From NCBI RefSeq assembly GCF_040869045.1, contig NC_090323.1, forward strand, positions 173,188,083 through 173,252,082: a stretch of 64,000 nucleotides of DNA, read 5' to 3'. A program made the translations under genes and the position numbers. Each line of letters begins with the position of its first letter. Positions within the stretch are counted from its first letter, which is position 1. Origin of the DNA: Eurosta solidaginis. Lineage: Eukaryota > Arthropoda > Insecta > Diptera > Tephritidae. The notes beneath the pieces are model-generated. The model was not told the origin of the DNA. It was given only the letters and a program-made list of their open reading frames with translations, and made no database searches. Shown here one piece after another: positions 45,428 through 57,772 of the stretch.

Positions 45428-48216
45428 ATACTCAGTTGAGCAGAGCTCACAGAGTATATTAACTTTGATTGGATAACGGTTGGTTGTACAGGTATAAAGG
45501 AATCGAGATAGATAGATAGATATATCAAAATCATCAGGATCGAAAAAAATTTTGATTGAGCCATGTCCGTCCGTCCTTCCGTCCGTCCGTTAACACGATA
45601 ACTTGAGTAAATGTTGAGGTATATTGATGAAATTTGGTATGTAGGTTCCTGAGAACTCATCTCAGTTCGCTGTTTAAAATGAACGATATCGGACTATAAC
45701 CACGCCCACTTTTTCGATATCGAAAATTTCGAAAAACCGAAAAAGTGTGATAATTCATTACCAAATACGAATAAAGCGATGAAACTTGGTAGGTGAGTTG
45801 AGCTTATGGCGCAGAATAGAAAATTAGTAAAATTTTGGACAATGGGCGTGGCACTGCCCACTTTTAAAATAAGGTAATTTAAAAATTTTGCAAGCTGTAA
45901 TTTGGCAGTCGTTGAAGATATCATGATGAAATTTGGCAGGAACGTTACTCCTATTACTCTATGTATGTTTAATAAAAATTAGCAAAATCGGAGAACGACC
46001 ACGCCCACTTTAAAAAATTTATTTTTTAAACCAAATTTTAATAAAAAATTTAATATCTTTACAGTATATAAGTAAATTATGTCAACATTCAACTCCAGTA
46101 ATGATATGGTGCAACAAAATGCAAAAATAAAAGAAAATTTCAAAATGGACGTGGCTCCGCCCTCTTTCATTTAATTTGTCTAGGATATTTTAATGTCATA
46201 AGTCGAACAAAAATTTACCAATCCTTATGAAATTTGGTAGGGCCTTAGATTTTGGGACGATAACTTATTTCTGTGAAAAAGGGCGAAAGGGGTTGAAGCC
46301 ACGCCCAGTTTTTATACACAGTCGGCTGTCTGTCCTTCCGCTCGGCCGTTAACATGATAACATGAGCAAAAATCGATATATCTTTACTAAACTCAGTTCA
46401 CGTACTTATCTGAACTCACTTTGTATTGGTATAAAAAATGGCCGAAATCGGACTATGACCACGCCCACTTTTTCGATATCGAAAATTACGAAAAACGAAA
46501 AAAAATGCCACAATTCTATACCAAATACGAATAAAGGGATGAAACATGGTATTTGGATTAGTTTATTGACGCAAAATATAACTTTAGAAAAAAACTTTGT
46601 AAAATGTGTGTGTCACCTACCATATTAAGTATAATGAAATGAAAAATTCTGCAGGGCGACATAAAAAACCCTTGAAATCTTGGCAGAAATAGTGTTCGTG
46701 GTATTATATATATAAATAAATTAGCGGTGTCCAACAGATGATGTTCTGGGTCACCCTGGTCCACATTTTGGTCGATATCTGGAAAACGCTTTACACATAT
46801 ACAACTACCACCACTCCCTTTTAAAAGCCTCATTAATGCATTTAATTTGATATCCATATCGTACAAACACATCCTAGAGTCACCCCTGGTCCACCTTTAT
46901 GGCGATATCTCGAAAAGGCGTCCACCTATAGAACTAAGCCCCACGCCCTTTTAAAATACTCATTAACACCTTTCATTTGATACCCGTATCGTACAAACAT
47001 ATTCTAGAGTCACTCCCTTTTAAAATACTCATTAATACCTTTCGTTTGATACCCATATTGTACAAACGCATTCTAGAGTCACCCCTGGTCCACCTTTATG
47101 CCGATATCTCGAAAAGGCGACCACCTATACAACTACCACCACTGCCTTTTAAAACCCTCATTAATACCTTTAATTTGATACCGATATCGTACAAACACAT
47201 TCTAGAGTCACCCCTGGTCCACCTTTATGGCGATATCTCGAAAAGGCGTCCACCTATAGAACTAAGCCCCACGCACTTTTGAAATACTCATTAACACCTT
47301 TCGTTTGATACCCATATTGTACAAACGCATTCTAGAGCCACCCCTGATCCACCGATATCTCGAAAAGGCGTCCACCTATTGAACTAAAGCCCACTCCCTT
47401 TTAAAATGCTCATTAACCCCTTTCATTTGATACCCATATCGTACAAACAAATTCTAGGGTCACCCCTGGTCCACCTTTATGGCGATATCTCGAAACGGCG
47501 TCCACCTATGGACTAAGGATCACTCTCTTTTAAAATACTCATTAACACCTTTCATTTGATACCCATATCGTACAAACAAATTCTAGAGTCACTCCTGGTC
47601 CACCTTTATGCCGATATCTCGAAAAGGCGACCAGCTATACAACTACCACCACTCCCTTTTAAAACCCTCATTAATACCTTTAATTTGATACCCATATCAT
47701 ACAAAAACATAATTGAGTCACCCCTGGTCCACCTTTATGGCGATATCTCGAAAAGGCGTCCACCTATAAAACTAAGGCCCACTCCCTTTTAAAATACTCA
47801 TTAGCACCTTTCGTTTGATACCCATATTGTACGAACGCATTCTAGGGTCACCCCTGGTCCACCTTTATGGCGATATCTCGAAACGGCTTCCTCCTATGGA
47901 ACTAAGGATAACTCCCTTTTAAAATACTCATTAATACCTTTCATTTGATACCCATATCGTACAAACAAATTCTAGAGTCAACCCTGATCCACCTTTATGG
48001 CGATATCCCTAAATGGCGTCCATCTATAGAAATTTGGCCCACTCCCTCTTAAAATACTCTTTAATACCTTTCATTTGATACACATGTCATACAAACACAT
48101 TCCAGGGTTACCCTCGGTTCATTTTCCTACATGGTTAGTTTCCCTTATGTTGTCACCATAACTCTTAAATGAGTATGTAATGTTCGGTTACACCCGAACT
48201 TAACCTTCCTTACTTT
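45428..48216 (+). mobile_element. DINE-1/Helentron-like element, full length, about 2.8 kb
   Basis: The most complete copy. The 5' block is atactcagttgagcagagc. A gtccgtccttccgtccgtc run sits near 45565. The interior phrases are followed by a tandem array of about 130-bp units at about 46835-48110. The 3' end has gagtatg, the hairpin gttcggttacacccgaac and ccttccttactt. The presence of all parts defines the family order. No protein is encoded, so movement would need proteins from a related autonomous Helitron/Helentron. Confidence 0.7.
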
Positions 48217-48289
48217 TTTTTTCAAAGTTATGTATTAGGCAAAAAAGTAAATTCAGTCTCAAAATTTCAAAATGTAATATATACATGAC

Positions 48290-49091
48290 CTAAGCAGAGC
48301 GTTGTTCAAAGCACTTGATACAAATGGGTATATTGCACTTGATACAGAAGGCATTAATCATTTTTGCAGTTTTTCGAGTATAAGGAGTTCCCCGTTCTTC
48401 AGTCATCTTTTTGTAGCACACCGAACACCTTTTTCTATTTTTCTTCTTTGGTCCTTCAGCTTCCTTCAAAATATGCTTCATTGCAACAGGGGGTATCTGT
48501 GGTGTCTGCGGTTGCTCAGAGACCACGGACATATTTGCTGGTTCCTCTTCTTACTCAGAAGCTGGTTTGTCAGATTACCCTAGAACCAGTTTTCTCACTA
48601 GTTCTTCTTTGAATTTTTTGATGCGCATTCTTTTATTGTTCATTTTGTTGTACAGGTGCAGAGCATTGACAACAGTAGTTGCAGTGATTAGATGATTAGA
48701 CACGAGATGTTGATGGCGTTGAACTAAAATCTGGTAGGACGTTGAATGAATGAGATGTTGATGGTCTTGAGCTGAAATCTGGTGAAGGGATGCTGGGTGA
48801 ACGATATGTTGACGTTTTACCAGAACGTGAGGATTGTCTATCTGTTACCAGATTGTCTAGCATTTCTTTAGCATCGTCACACGCAGACGGAGGTGGTACT
48901 GTGCTGCATATTATTTGGTCCACACTAGTCTACATCTGACTCTTCATCACAACTACTAGAAGGAATGTACATAACCCTCGTCTCTATCAACATCATCAAC
49001 GTCTTCTGAGTCACAAAAATCTGACAGATCAGAGAGATTGTCATTCAGAGCTTCATTTACCTCTTTATCACTAAGTTTTTTCCTTGATATC
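48290..49091 (-). pseudogene. piggyBac transposase, catalytic core deleted (unit 1)
   Basis: Three minus-strand segments lie in the order of a piggyBac transposase. An acidic N-terminal piece (49091-48958) has SRKKLSDKEVNEAL and then DFCDSEDVDDVD. A Ser/Pro-rich piece (48923-48696) follows. The C-terminal piece (48666-48290) has VNALHLYNKMNN, KFKEELVRKLV, and a cysteine-rich end with RCSVCYKK and FCIKCNIPICIKCF, the zinc-binding tail of the family. The DDD catalytic core of about 350 residues is absent and stops separate the pieces. This is an internal deletion derivative, inactive on its own. Confidence 0.65.
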
Positions 49092-49169
49092 TTTTATTTT
49101 TTCCTTTTTTTTTTCAAATTAGCTGAATTAATTCGTCTAAAGCTATAAAGAAAGAAAAAAGTGTTAAAT

Positions 49170-49237
49170 GTGCACCGGTGATCACGCGGCCCCAGTAGGT
49201 AATTTTGCTTCCTGGGGCCACGTGATCACCGGTGCAC
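49170..49237. other. 26-bp-arm hairpin (unit 1)
   Basis: The arms 49170-49195 and 49212-49237 pair at 25 of 26 positions around a 16-base loop. The arms contain gtgcac, accggt and tgatca palindromes and are GC-rich in an AT-rich setting. It lies about 80 bp beyond the N-terminal end of the piggyBac remnant, so it may be a subterminal structure of that element. Confidence 0.85.
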
Positions 49238-50528
49238 ACACGGAAAATTGATGAAAAATCATGGAAATATTGTTCGCAATTAAAATCTGCAATATAACAA
49301 ATGAATACCATACAAATTATGTTAGCGAGTATTTTTTTTGTATAGGGAGAATGTTTATAACAGTGCTTCGCGAAATTTTGTATGTGAATGGGCAAGGCGA
49401 AATAAACTTCAATTGCCAAGTCTGAAGTTCTATCATATTTACAAAGGCAACATTTTGGTTGATTGTGGCGATATTACTGGAATGCATGAGTCCTCTATTA
49501 TGAGACAAATTCGATCTTCGACTGAGGTCGAAAGAGCTGATGGAACAAATTTTTATTCAGTATTATGACACTCATTCGATTAAGACTAGTGTCATTGTTC
49601 GATAATTCGATAAATTTAACCGTTCAGAAAGCATATTCCCATCATCTGTCAAATAAAATAAAAGAAAAATTATATATTATGAAGAACAAAGCTTAAGTAA
49701 TGGAAATAGCCAGAAGTTAAAACGCTGAAATAAGTTTCAAAGGGTAATTGTAGCTTTATAAATATTGTAACTTTCTTAACATGTTATTACATGTGTTAAA
49801 AACTAAACTTCATTATGACCATAGAAGCGTTCATGGACTTGCTATCCAGTAAGGATGAAGGGCTGCAACAATGCACAAAAGCCAAGTCTATTCCAACCAT
49901 TTTGAAATTGGCAACAATTATCAGGCTTTGCGCTAGGGATTGTCTGAATTCTCGGAATTTTTTCCACCTGATCCTTTCTGCAAGTTCGTTTTGTTATAAA
50001 CGGATTTTTTCCAATTTATGAAATCAGTCTTCCAAGCAGTTGTTTTGTATTCACGACTTTGGACCTATATGTAGGGTTCTTAAATTATATTGACAAAATT
50101 ATTTTTATTTATTTTTTTATTATGTTACTTTGAACTTTATAATTTTAATATGTTTTACAATATTTTATATTTCAATATTGATTTTACTATTTTCAAAATT
50201 TTCATTATTATTAAATTTTGCATCATGAAAATATAACATTTTCTTTTAAATAATTTTTGTGTGGATATTAATTTTAATAAGAATAAAGCATACTACACTA
50301 TATACTATTAATACAAATAGTTTGAAATTACTATTAGTAGCAAAAAAGTAGAAGATAAACACAAAAAACTTACATTTCAATCATTTTCTTCCAATTCGAT
50401 ACAGCGTCGACAACAAATTTCTATTCGCTTCAAAATTAGATACACAACGAAAATTTCGGCAGAAATTAGGTGTCATAATACCAATTTTTAATTCAATTTT
50501 CAATGTTCGATAGCCAGCGAAGATCGAA
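49238..50528. other. AT-rich DNA with a possible Harbinger-like trace
   Basis: A 76-codon plus-strand frame at 49338-49568 includes CGDITGMHESSIMRQIRS, which resembles the helix-turn-helix of PIF/Harbinger transposases. A second frame at 49815 begins MTIEAFMDLLSSKDE, which resembles the start of the same protein. Their order is the reverse of that expected and no catalytic motif is present, so the assignment is weak. 50030-50520 is AT-rich with nothing recognised. Confidence 0.25.
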
Positions 50529-51920
50529 CAAGTAAGGAAGGCTAGGTTCGGGTGTAACCGAACATTACATACTCAGCTGAGAGCTTTGGAGACAAAATAA
50601 GGGAAAACCACCATTTAGCAAAATGAACCAAGGGAAACCCTGTAATTTGTTTGTATGACATAGGTCTCAAATGGAAGGTATTAAAGAGTTTTTTAAAAGG
50701 TAGTGGGCCATAGTTCTATAGGTGTCACACCCATTTTACAAAGTTTTTTTCTAAAGTTATATTTTGCGTCAATAAACCAATCCAATTACCATGTTCCATT
50801 CCTTTTTTCATATTTGGTATAGAATTATGGAATTTTTTTAATATTTCGTAATTTTCGATATCGAAAAAGTGGACGTGGTCATAGTTCGATTTCGGCCATT
50901 TTTTATACCAATATAAAGTGAGTTCAAGTAAGCACGCGAACTAAGTTCAGTAAAGATATGTCGATTTTTGCTCAAGTTATCGTGTTAACGGCCGAGCGGA
51001 AGGACAGACGGTGGACTGTGTATAAAAACTGGGCATGGCTTCAACCGATTTCCCATATTTAACAGAAAACAGTCATCGTCATAGATTCTATGCTCCTACC
51101 AAATTTCACAAGGATTGGTAAATTTTTGTTCGACTTATGGCATTAAAAGTATTCTAGAGGAATTAAATGAAAAAGGGGGAGCCACGCCCATTTTGAAATT
51201 TTCTTTTTTTTTTTTTTGTATTTTGTTGCACCATATCTGCATCATTACTGGAGTTGAATGTTGACACAATTTATTTATATACTCTAAAGATATTAAATTT
51301 TTTGTTAAAATTTGACTTTAAAAAAAATTTTATTTTAAGAGGGCGTGTTCGTCATCCGATTTTGCTAATTTTTACTTAGCACATATATAGCAATAGGAGT
51401 AACGTTCCTGCCAAATTTCATCACGATATCTTCAACAACTGCCAAATTACAGCTTGCAAAGCTTTTAAATTACCTTCTTTTAAAAGTGGGCGGTGCCACG
51501 CCCATTGTACAAAATTTTACCAGTTTTCTATTTTACGTCATAGGGTCAACACACCTACAAAATTTCATCGCTTTATTCGTTTTTGATAGTGAATTATCGA
51601 ACTTTTTCGGTTTTTCGAAATTTTCAATATCGAAAAAGTGGGCGTGGTTGCAGTCCGATTTCGTTCATTTTAAATAGCGATCTGAGATGAGCGCCCTGGA
51701 CCTACATACCAAATTTCATCAAGATACCTCAAAATTTACTTAAGTTATCGTGTTTACGGACGGACGGACGGATGGACATGGCTAAATGAATTTCTTTTTT
51801 CGCCCAGATTATTTTGATATATAGAAGTCTATGTCTATCTCTATTAGTTTATGCCGTTACGGATTACCGTTATGCGAACAAAGTTAATATACTCTGTGAG
51901 CTCTGCTCAGCTGAGTATAC
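50529..51920 (-). mobile_element. DINE-1/Helentron-like element (unit 1, inverted)
   Basis: The 3' end is at 50529: caagtaaggaaggc, hairpin, then cattacatactcagctgag. The 5' block is at 51920 (gctctgctcagctgagtat), with a ggacggacggacgg run near 51757. The internal tandem array is almost entirely missing, giving 1.4 kb. It faces the plus-strand element at 45428 with the piggyBac remnant between them. Confidence 0.65.
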
Positions 51921-52946
51921 AAATACTCATAATTGGGGCCTGAGCTTGTGTTAAACGCATCTACATATGTATATTTCATTGGGCTGCGGCCTTTACTATA
52001 CAATTTGGCAGCTTAAATTAAGGTTATATTGCGAATAGATTGGAAGGCACTAAAATAAGGAAATTGAATGGAATGGTACGAAGAAAAGTTTATCAAGAAT
52101 ATTGCCGGGTGCTTTCATATAACAGCGTGTGTAAGTGGATATAATTTTACACCTTATAAATTTATATGCTTTAAAGAGTCCTCATATTGAAACCTTAAAA
52201 ATTATGGGAACAGTTGAATTTTTTGTTTAAAAATTGCCAGCCATCCCAGCCAGAATATGGGTGTAAGTGTCAAATCGTTGCATAGAATGGATGACCGTGT
52301 GATACGCAACTCCAAAAGAGTGGTTGCCGATAACAGCAACAAAGTTTTTTGTGTGCTAATAGCACCTGATAAGAAATTTGTTTCTTTAGGATGGAAATTT
52401 ATTCGGAAACATTTCCAACAACTGCCAAGTATTAACGACGGGCCAGCTCCATAACTTTATTGGCCTTTAGTCTTTTATTCGTTTCCCGGTTTTCATGTTT
52501 GCATAAAACTCATACTTAGCTACATACTTAATTGGTACTTAACCGTCTATAACCAACAAGGTGCGCCAGTCGCTCCTTCGCTCCGCCAACCGGAGCCAAT
52601 TGGTCACACCAAGGGAGTTTAAATCGTAAACTTCTTACAGCTCATCATATTATCTCCTTCGGTACGGCACAGACAATCTTCTCATGATGAGCGACTTTGC
52701 TACTCTGTGGAAAGTAGTACCGGCCAGAATCTTAGGCTGACGGCAGTGTGCTCGCTATAAGCTATGCTATCATATATTTTAAAAACTTGAGACATTTCTT
52801 ATACTGTGACAACTTTTACAACAATCTATTAGAAACCATTTTCATAGCTTTATACCTTTATATTAGCTGTGTTTTTTTTTATATCTATAGACGTTTACGC
52901 TTAAAAGTTATATGGACTGCTAAACGTCAAACTCTAAATAAAAATA
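51921..52946. other. Unassigned DNA with a 65-codon open frame
   Basis: 52257-52454 on the plus strand is open (MGVSVKSLHRMDD to QQLPSINDGPAP). The equivalent frame in unit 2 (61761-61958) differs by one Ser/Leu change. I recognise no family. The phrase CVLIAPDKKFVSLGWKFI looks protein-like, so an exon or pseudogene fragment is possible but unsupported. Nothing else is seen. Confidence 0.3.
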
Positions 52947-53275
52947 AATAAATGTAAGGCGCAATAACCTCAGAAGAGATCTTAGGGCGAGCTTCTCTTC
53001 CAATTTGCGGCGTGCTCCTTTTAATTTTTACTACAAATTGGCGGGATGGGACCTATTTGTTTTACGCCGACTCCGAATGGCGTCTGCAAGGCAGATGAGC
53101 TTTCACTGAGAGCTTTTCATGGCAGAAATACACTCGGAGTGCTTGCCAAACATTGCCGAGGGGCGACCCTGCTTATAAAAATTTTCTTCTAATTGAAAAA
53201 CTTTGCCCGGGGCGTTAACCCAGGATCTTCGGTGTGGTAGGCGGAGCACGCTACCATCACACCACGGCGTCCGCC
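52947..53275 (-). mobile_element. tRNA-derived SINE-1 (unit 1)
   Basis: A minus-strand copy. The head lies at about 53200-53275 (tagcgtgctccgcctaccac and a degraded box B). The body has 'ctcggagtgcttgccaaac' type landmarks and the end ggcgcaataac is at about 52956, followed by an AT-rich tail. About 30 bp is missing between head and body. It is present in both duplication units, so it is older than the duplication. Confidence 0.8.
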
Positions 53276-53330
53276 TTTAACTTTAAATACACCTCTGAAA
53301 TTGCTGCGTATAAAAGTACTACTAAATTAA

Positions 53331-53984
53331 GTTAAAGTGAATGTTAAAGTTAAAGCGAAAGTTAAAGTTAAAGTTAAAAATAAAGTTAAAGCTGAAGTTA
53401 AAGTGAAAGTTAAAGTTAAAGTTAAAATTAAATTTAAAGTTAAAGTTAAAGTTAAAGTCAAAGTTAAAGTTAAGGTTAAAGTTAAAGTTAAAGTGAATAT
53501 TAAAGTTAAAACGAAAGTTAAAGTTAAAAATAGTTAAAGTTAAAATGAAAGTTAAAGTTAAAGTCAAAGTTAAAGTTAAAGTTAAGGTTAACGTTAAAGT
53601 TAAAGTTTAAGTTAAAATTAAAGTTAAAGTCAAAGTTAAAGTTAAAGTTAAAGTTAAAGTGAATGTTAAAGTTAAAACGAAAGTTAAAGTTAAAAATAAA
53701 GTTAAAGTTTAAGTTAAAATGAAAGTTAAAGTTAAAGTCAAAGTTAAAGTTAAGGTTAAAGTTAAAGTTAAAGTTAAAGTTAAAGTCAAAGTTAAAGTTA
53801 AAGTTAAAGTTAAAGTTAAAGTTAAAGTTAAAGTTAAAGTTAAATTTAAAGTTAAAGTTACAGTTAAAGCTAAAGTTAAAGTTAAAGTTAAAGTTAAAAT
53901 TAAAGTTAAAGTGAATGTTAAAGTTAAAGTCAAAGTTAAAGTTAAAAATAAAGTAAAGTTAAAGTGAAAGTGAAAGTTAAATAT
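53331..53984 (+). repeat. (GTTAAA)n hexamer array 3, at the duplication junction
   Basis: This corresponds to 44208-44866 with small differences. It starts abruptly after the end of the first 9.1-kb unit (ctactaaatt, then aagttaaagtg), so it marks the junction between the two units. Confidence 0.95.
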
Positions 53985-54548
53985 TAACTTCTCATTTATT
54001 CAATAAAAGTAAAAAATTTGTTTTCTTATCGGTCACCACGCTTAAAAAGGTTAACTTGAATTAATATCAAAGACAAAACTCGAATTAATATCAAAGAAAA
54101 CAAAATGTTGCATAAATATTATAATTGCATAAGTTGATAATATGCAATAGCTTTACTGCGGCATTCCCCGAGTGCCACACGTCCTTTTTTTATTAGGTAA
54201 CCTCTTTTTGGATTTTGAATACACATTTTAAAAAATGTCTTAACACATTTAGCGCCATGTGCGGCACTGGTGCACACGACCTGAGTACTCGTTTGGGCCG
54301 CGTGTTCACATATCCACACGATTTACATTGGGTTTATATACATGAAATAAATCTGAGGCCCGATGAGAACGTGAAATTGTGCTTGGCGCGAGCAGTTTGC
54401 ATACCCATAATGCGTCAGGGGCGGAGAAAATATAGGGCTATTTGGTTCAATGAGAACAGTTGGATGGTTTTTTGTAATAGTATTGTTCCCTTTTATATTG
54501 AAATAAACTATTTTTAACCATACAAAACAATGATAACATTCATTTTTT

Positions 54549-57500
54549 ATACTCAGTTGAGCAGAGCTCACAGAGTATATTAACTTTGATTGGATAACGG
54601 TTGGTTGTACAGGTATAAAGGAATCGAGATAGATAGATAGATATATCAAAATCATCAGGATCGAAAAAAATTTTGATTGAGCCATGTCCGTCCGTCCTTC
54701 CGTCCGTCCGTTAACACGATAACTTGAGTAAATGTTGAGGTATATTGATGAAATTGGGTATGTAGGTTCCTGAGAACTCATCTCAGATCGCTGTTTAAAA
54801 TGAACGATATCGGACTATAACCACGCCCACTTTTTCGATATCGAAAATTTCGAAAACCCGAAAAAGTGTGATAATTCATTACCAAATACGAATACCACCG
54901 TGGTGTGATGGTAGCGTGCTCCGCCTATCACACCGTATGCCCTGGGTTCAACTCCCGGGCAAAGCAACATCAAAATTTTAGAAATAAGATTTTTCAATTA
55001 GAAGAAAATTTTTCTAAGCGGGGTCGCCCCTCGGCAGTGTCTGGCAAGCGCTCCGATTGTATTTCTGCCATGAAAAGCTCTCAGTGAAAACTCATCTGCC
55101 TTGCAGATGCCGTTCGGAGTCGGCATAAAACATGTAGGTCCCGTCCGGCCAATTTGTAGGGAAAAATCAAGAGGAGCACGACGCAAATTGGAAGAGAAGC
55201 TCGGCCTTAGATCTCTTCGGAGGTTATCGCGCCTTACATTTATTTTTTTTTTATTATAAATACGAATAAAGCGATGAAACTTGGTAGGTGAGTTGAGCTT
55301 ATGGCGCAGAATAGAAAATTAGTAAAATTTTGGACAATGGGCGTGGCACTGCCCACTTTTAAAATAAGGTAATTTAAAAATTTTGCAAGCTGTAATTTGG
55401 CAGTCGTTGAAGATATCATGATGAAATTTGGCAGGAACGTTACTCCTATTACTCTATGTATGTTTAATAAAAATTAGCAAAATCGGAGAACGACCACGCC
55501 CACTTTAAAAAATTTATTTTTTAAACCAAATTTTAATAAAAAATTTAATATCTTTACAGTATATAAGTAAATTATGTCAACATTCAACTCCAGTAATGAT
55601 ATGGTGCAACAAAATGCAAAAATAAAAGAAAATTTCAAAATGGACGTGGCTCCGCCCTCTTTCATTTAATTTGTCTAGGATATTTTAATGTCATAAGTCG
55701 AACAAAAATTTACCAATCCTTATGAAATTTGGTAGGGCCTTAGATTTTGGGACGATAACTTATTTCTGTGAAAAAGGGCGAAAGGGGTTGAAGCCACGCC
55801 CAGTTTTTATAACAGTCGGCTGTCTGTCCTTCCGCTCGGCCGTTAACATGATAACATGAGCAAAAATCGATATATCTTTACTAAACTCAGTTCACGTACT
55901 TATCTGAACTCACTTTGTATTGGTATAAAAAACGGACTATGACCACGCCCACTTTTTCGATATCGAAAATTACGAAAAACGAAAAAAATGCCACAATTCT
56001 ATACCAAATACGAAAAAAGGGATGAAACATGGTATTTGGATTAGTTTATTGACGCAAAATATAACTTTAGAAAAAAACTTTGTAAAATGTGTGTGTCACC
56101 TACCATATTAAGTATAATGAAATGAAAAATTCTGCAGGGCGACATAAAAAACCCTTGAAATCTTGGCAGAAATAGTGTTCGTGGTATTATATATATAAAT
56201 AAATTAGCGGTGTCCAACAGATGATGTTCTGGGTCACCCTGGTCCACATTTTGGTCGATATCTGGAAAACGCTTTACACATATACAACTACCACCACTCC
56301 CTTTTAAAAGCCTCATTAATGCATTTAATTTGATATCCATATCGTACAAACACATCCTAGAGTCACCCCTGGTCCACCTTTATGGCGATATCTCGAAAAG
56401 GCGTCCACCTATAGAACTAAGCCCCACGCCCTTTTAAAATACTCATTAACACCTTTCATTTGATACCCGTATCGTACAAACATATTCTAGAGTCACTCCC
56501 TTTTAAAATACTCATTAATACCTTTCGTTTGATACCCATATTGTACAAACGCATTCTAGAGTCACCCATGGTCCACCTTTATGCCGATATCTCGAAAAGG
56601 CGACCACCTATACAACTACCACCACTGCCTTTTAAAACCCTCATTAATACCTTTAATTTGATACCGATATCGTACAAACACATTCTAGAGTCACCCCTGG
56701 TCCACCTTTATGGCGATATCTCGAAAAGGCGTCCACCTATAGAACTAAGCCCCACGCACTTTTGAAATACTCATTAACACCTTTCGTTTGATACCCATAT
56801 TGTACAAACGCATTCTAGAGCCACCCCTGATCCACCGATATCTCGAAAAGGCGTCCACCTATTGAACTAAAGCCCACTCCCTTTTAAAATGCTCATTAAC
56901 CCCTTTCATTTGATACCCATATCGTACAAACAAATTCTAGGGTCACCCCTGGTCCACCTTTATGGCGATATCTCGAAACGGCGTCCACCTATGGACTAAG
57001 GATCACTCTCTTTTAAAATACTCATTAACACCTTTCATTTGATACCCATATCGTACAAACAAATTCTAGAGTCACCCCTGGTCCACCTTTATGCCGATAT
57101 CTCGAAAAGGCGACCAGCTATACAACTACCACCACTCCCTTCTAAAACCCTCATTAATACCTTTAATTTGATACCCATATCATACAAAAACATAATTGAG
57201 TCACCCCTGGTCCACCTTTATGGCGATATCTCTAAAAGGCGTCCACCTATAAAACTAAGGCCCACTCCCTTTTAAAATACTCATTAGCACCTTTAGTTTG
57301 ATACCCATATTGTACGAACGCATTCTAGGGTCACCCCTGGTCCACCTTTATGGCGATATCTCGAAACGGCTTCCTCCTATGGAACTAAGGATAACTCCCT
57401 TTTAAAATACTCATTAATACCTTTCATTTGATACCCATATCGTACAAACAAATTCTAGAGTCAACCCTGATCCACCTTTATGGCGATATCCCTAAATGGC

Positions 57501-57699
57501 GTCCATCTATAGAAATTTGGCCCACTCCCTCTTAAAATACTCTTTAATACCTTTCATTTGATACACATGTCATACAAACACATTCCAGGGTTACCCTCGG
57601 TTCATTTTCCTACATGGTTAGTTTCCCTTATGTTGTCACCATAACTCTTAAATGAGTATGTAATGTTCGGTTACACCCGAACTTAACCTTCCTTACTTT
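54549..57699 (+). mobile_element. DINE-1/Helentron-like element (unit 2), carrying a SINE
   Basis: Counterpart of 45428-48216, with the same ends, microsatellite and tandem array. It is interrupted at 54895-55257 by SINE-1 and lacks about 12 bp near 55930. Tandem units differ from unit 1 by single bases. Confidence 0.7.
54895..55257 (+). mobile_element. tRNA-derived SINE-1, recent complete insertion
   Basis: An 11-bp direct repeat aaatacgaata flanks it at 54884-54894 and 55258-55268. Unit 1 has the uninterrupted site once, near 45763. The 363 bp plus 11 bp equals the 374-bp offset jump between the units. The head contains ggtgtgatggtagcgtgc (box A region) and ctgggttcaactcccgggc (box B region). 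The body ends in ggttatcgcgccttacattt and a T/A-rich tail. This copy defines the family's full length. Confidence 0.95.
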
Positions 57700-57772
57700 T
57701 TTTTTCAAAGTTATGTATTAGGCAAAAAAGTAAATTCAGTCTCAAAATTTCAAAATGTAATATATACATGAC

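Larger units (their letters stand above)
44208..53330 (+). repeat. 9.1-kb tandem segmental duplication, unit 1
   Basis: Everything from the hexamer array to actactaaatt near 53330 recurs in the same order at 53331-62832. The offset is 9121 at the start, 9495 after the SINE insertion, 9483 over the middle and 9504 towards the end. Differences are a few substitutions and small indels, so the duplication is young or an assembly duplicate. Confidence 0.95.

Noticed and set aside
45202..45660. 152-codon minus-strand open frame, repeated at 54323-54781
   Set aside because: It reads through the DINE-like 5' block and the GTCC microsatellite. Its duplication is explained by the 9.1-kb segmental duplication.
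46977..47792. Open frames of 78-101 codons with repeated KHILESPLVHLYGDISKRRP-type phrases
   Set aside because: They are products of the 130-bp tandem array in the DINE-like element. The periodic peptide reflects the DNA repeat, not a protein repeat.
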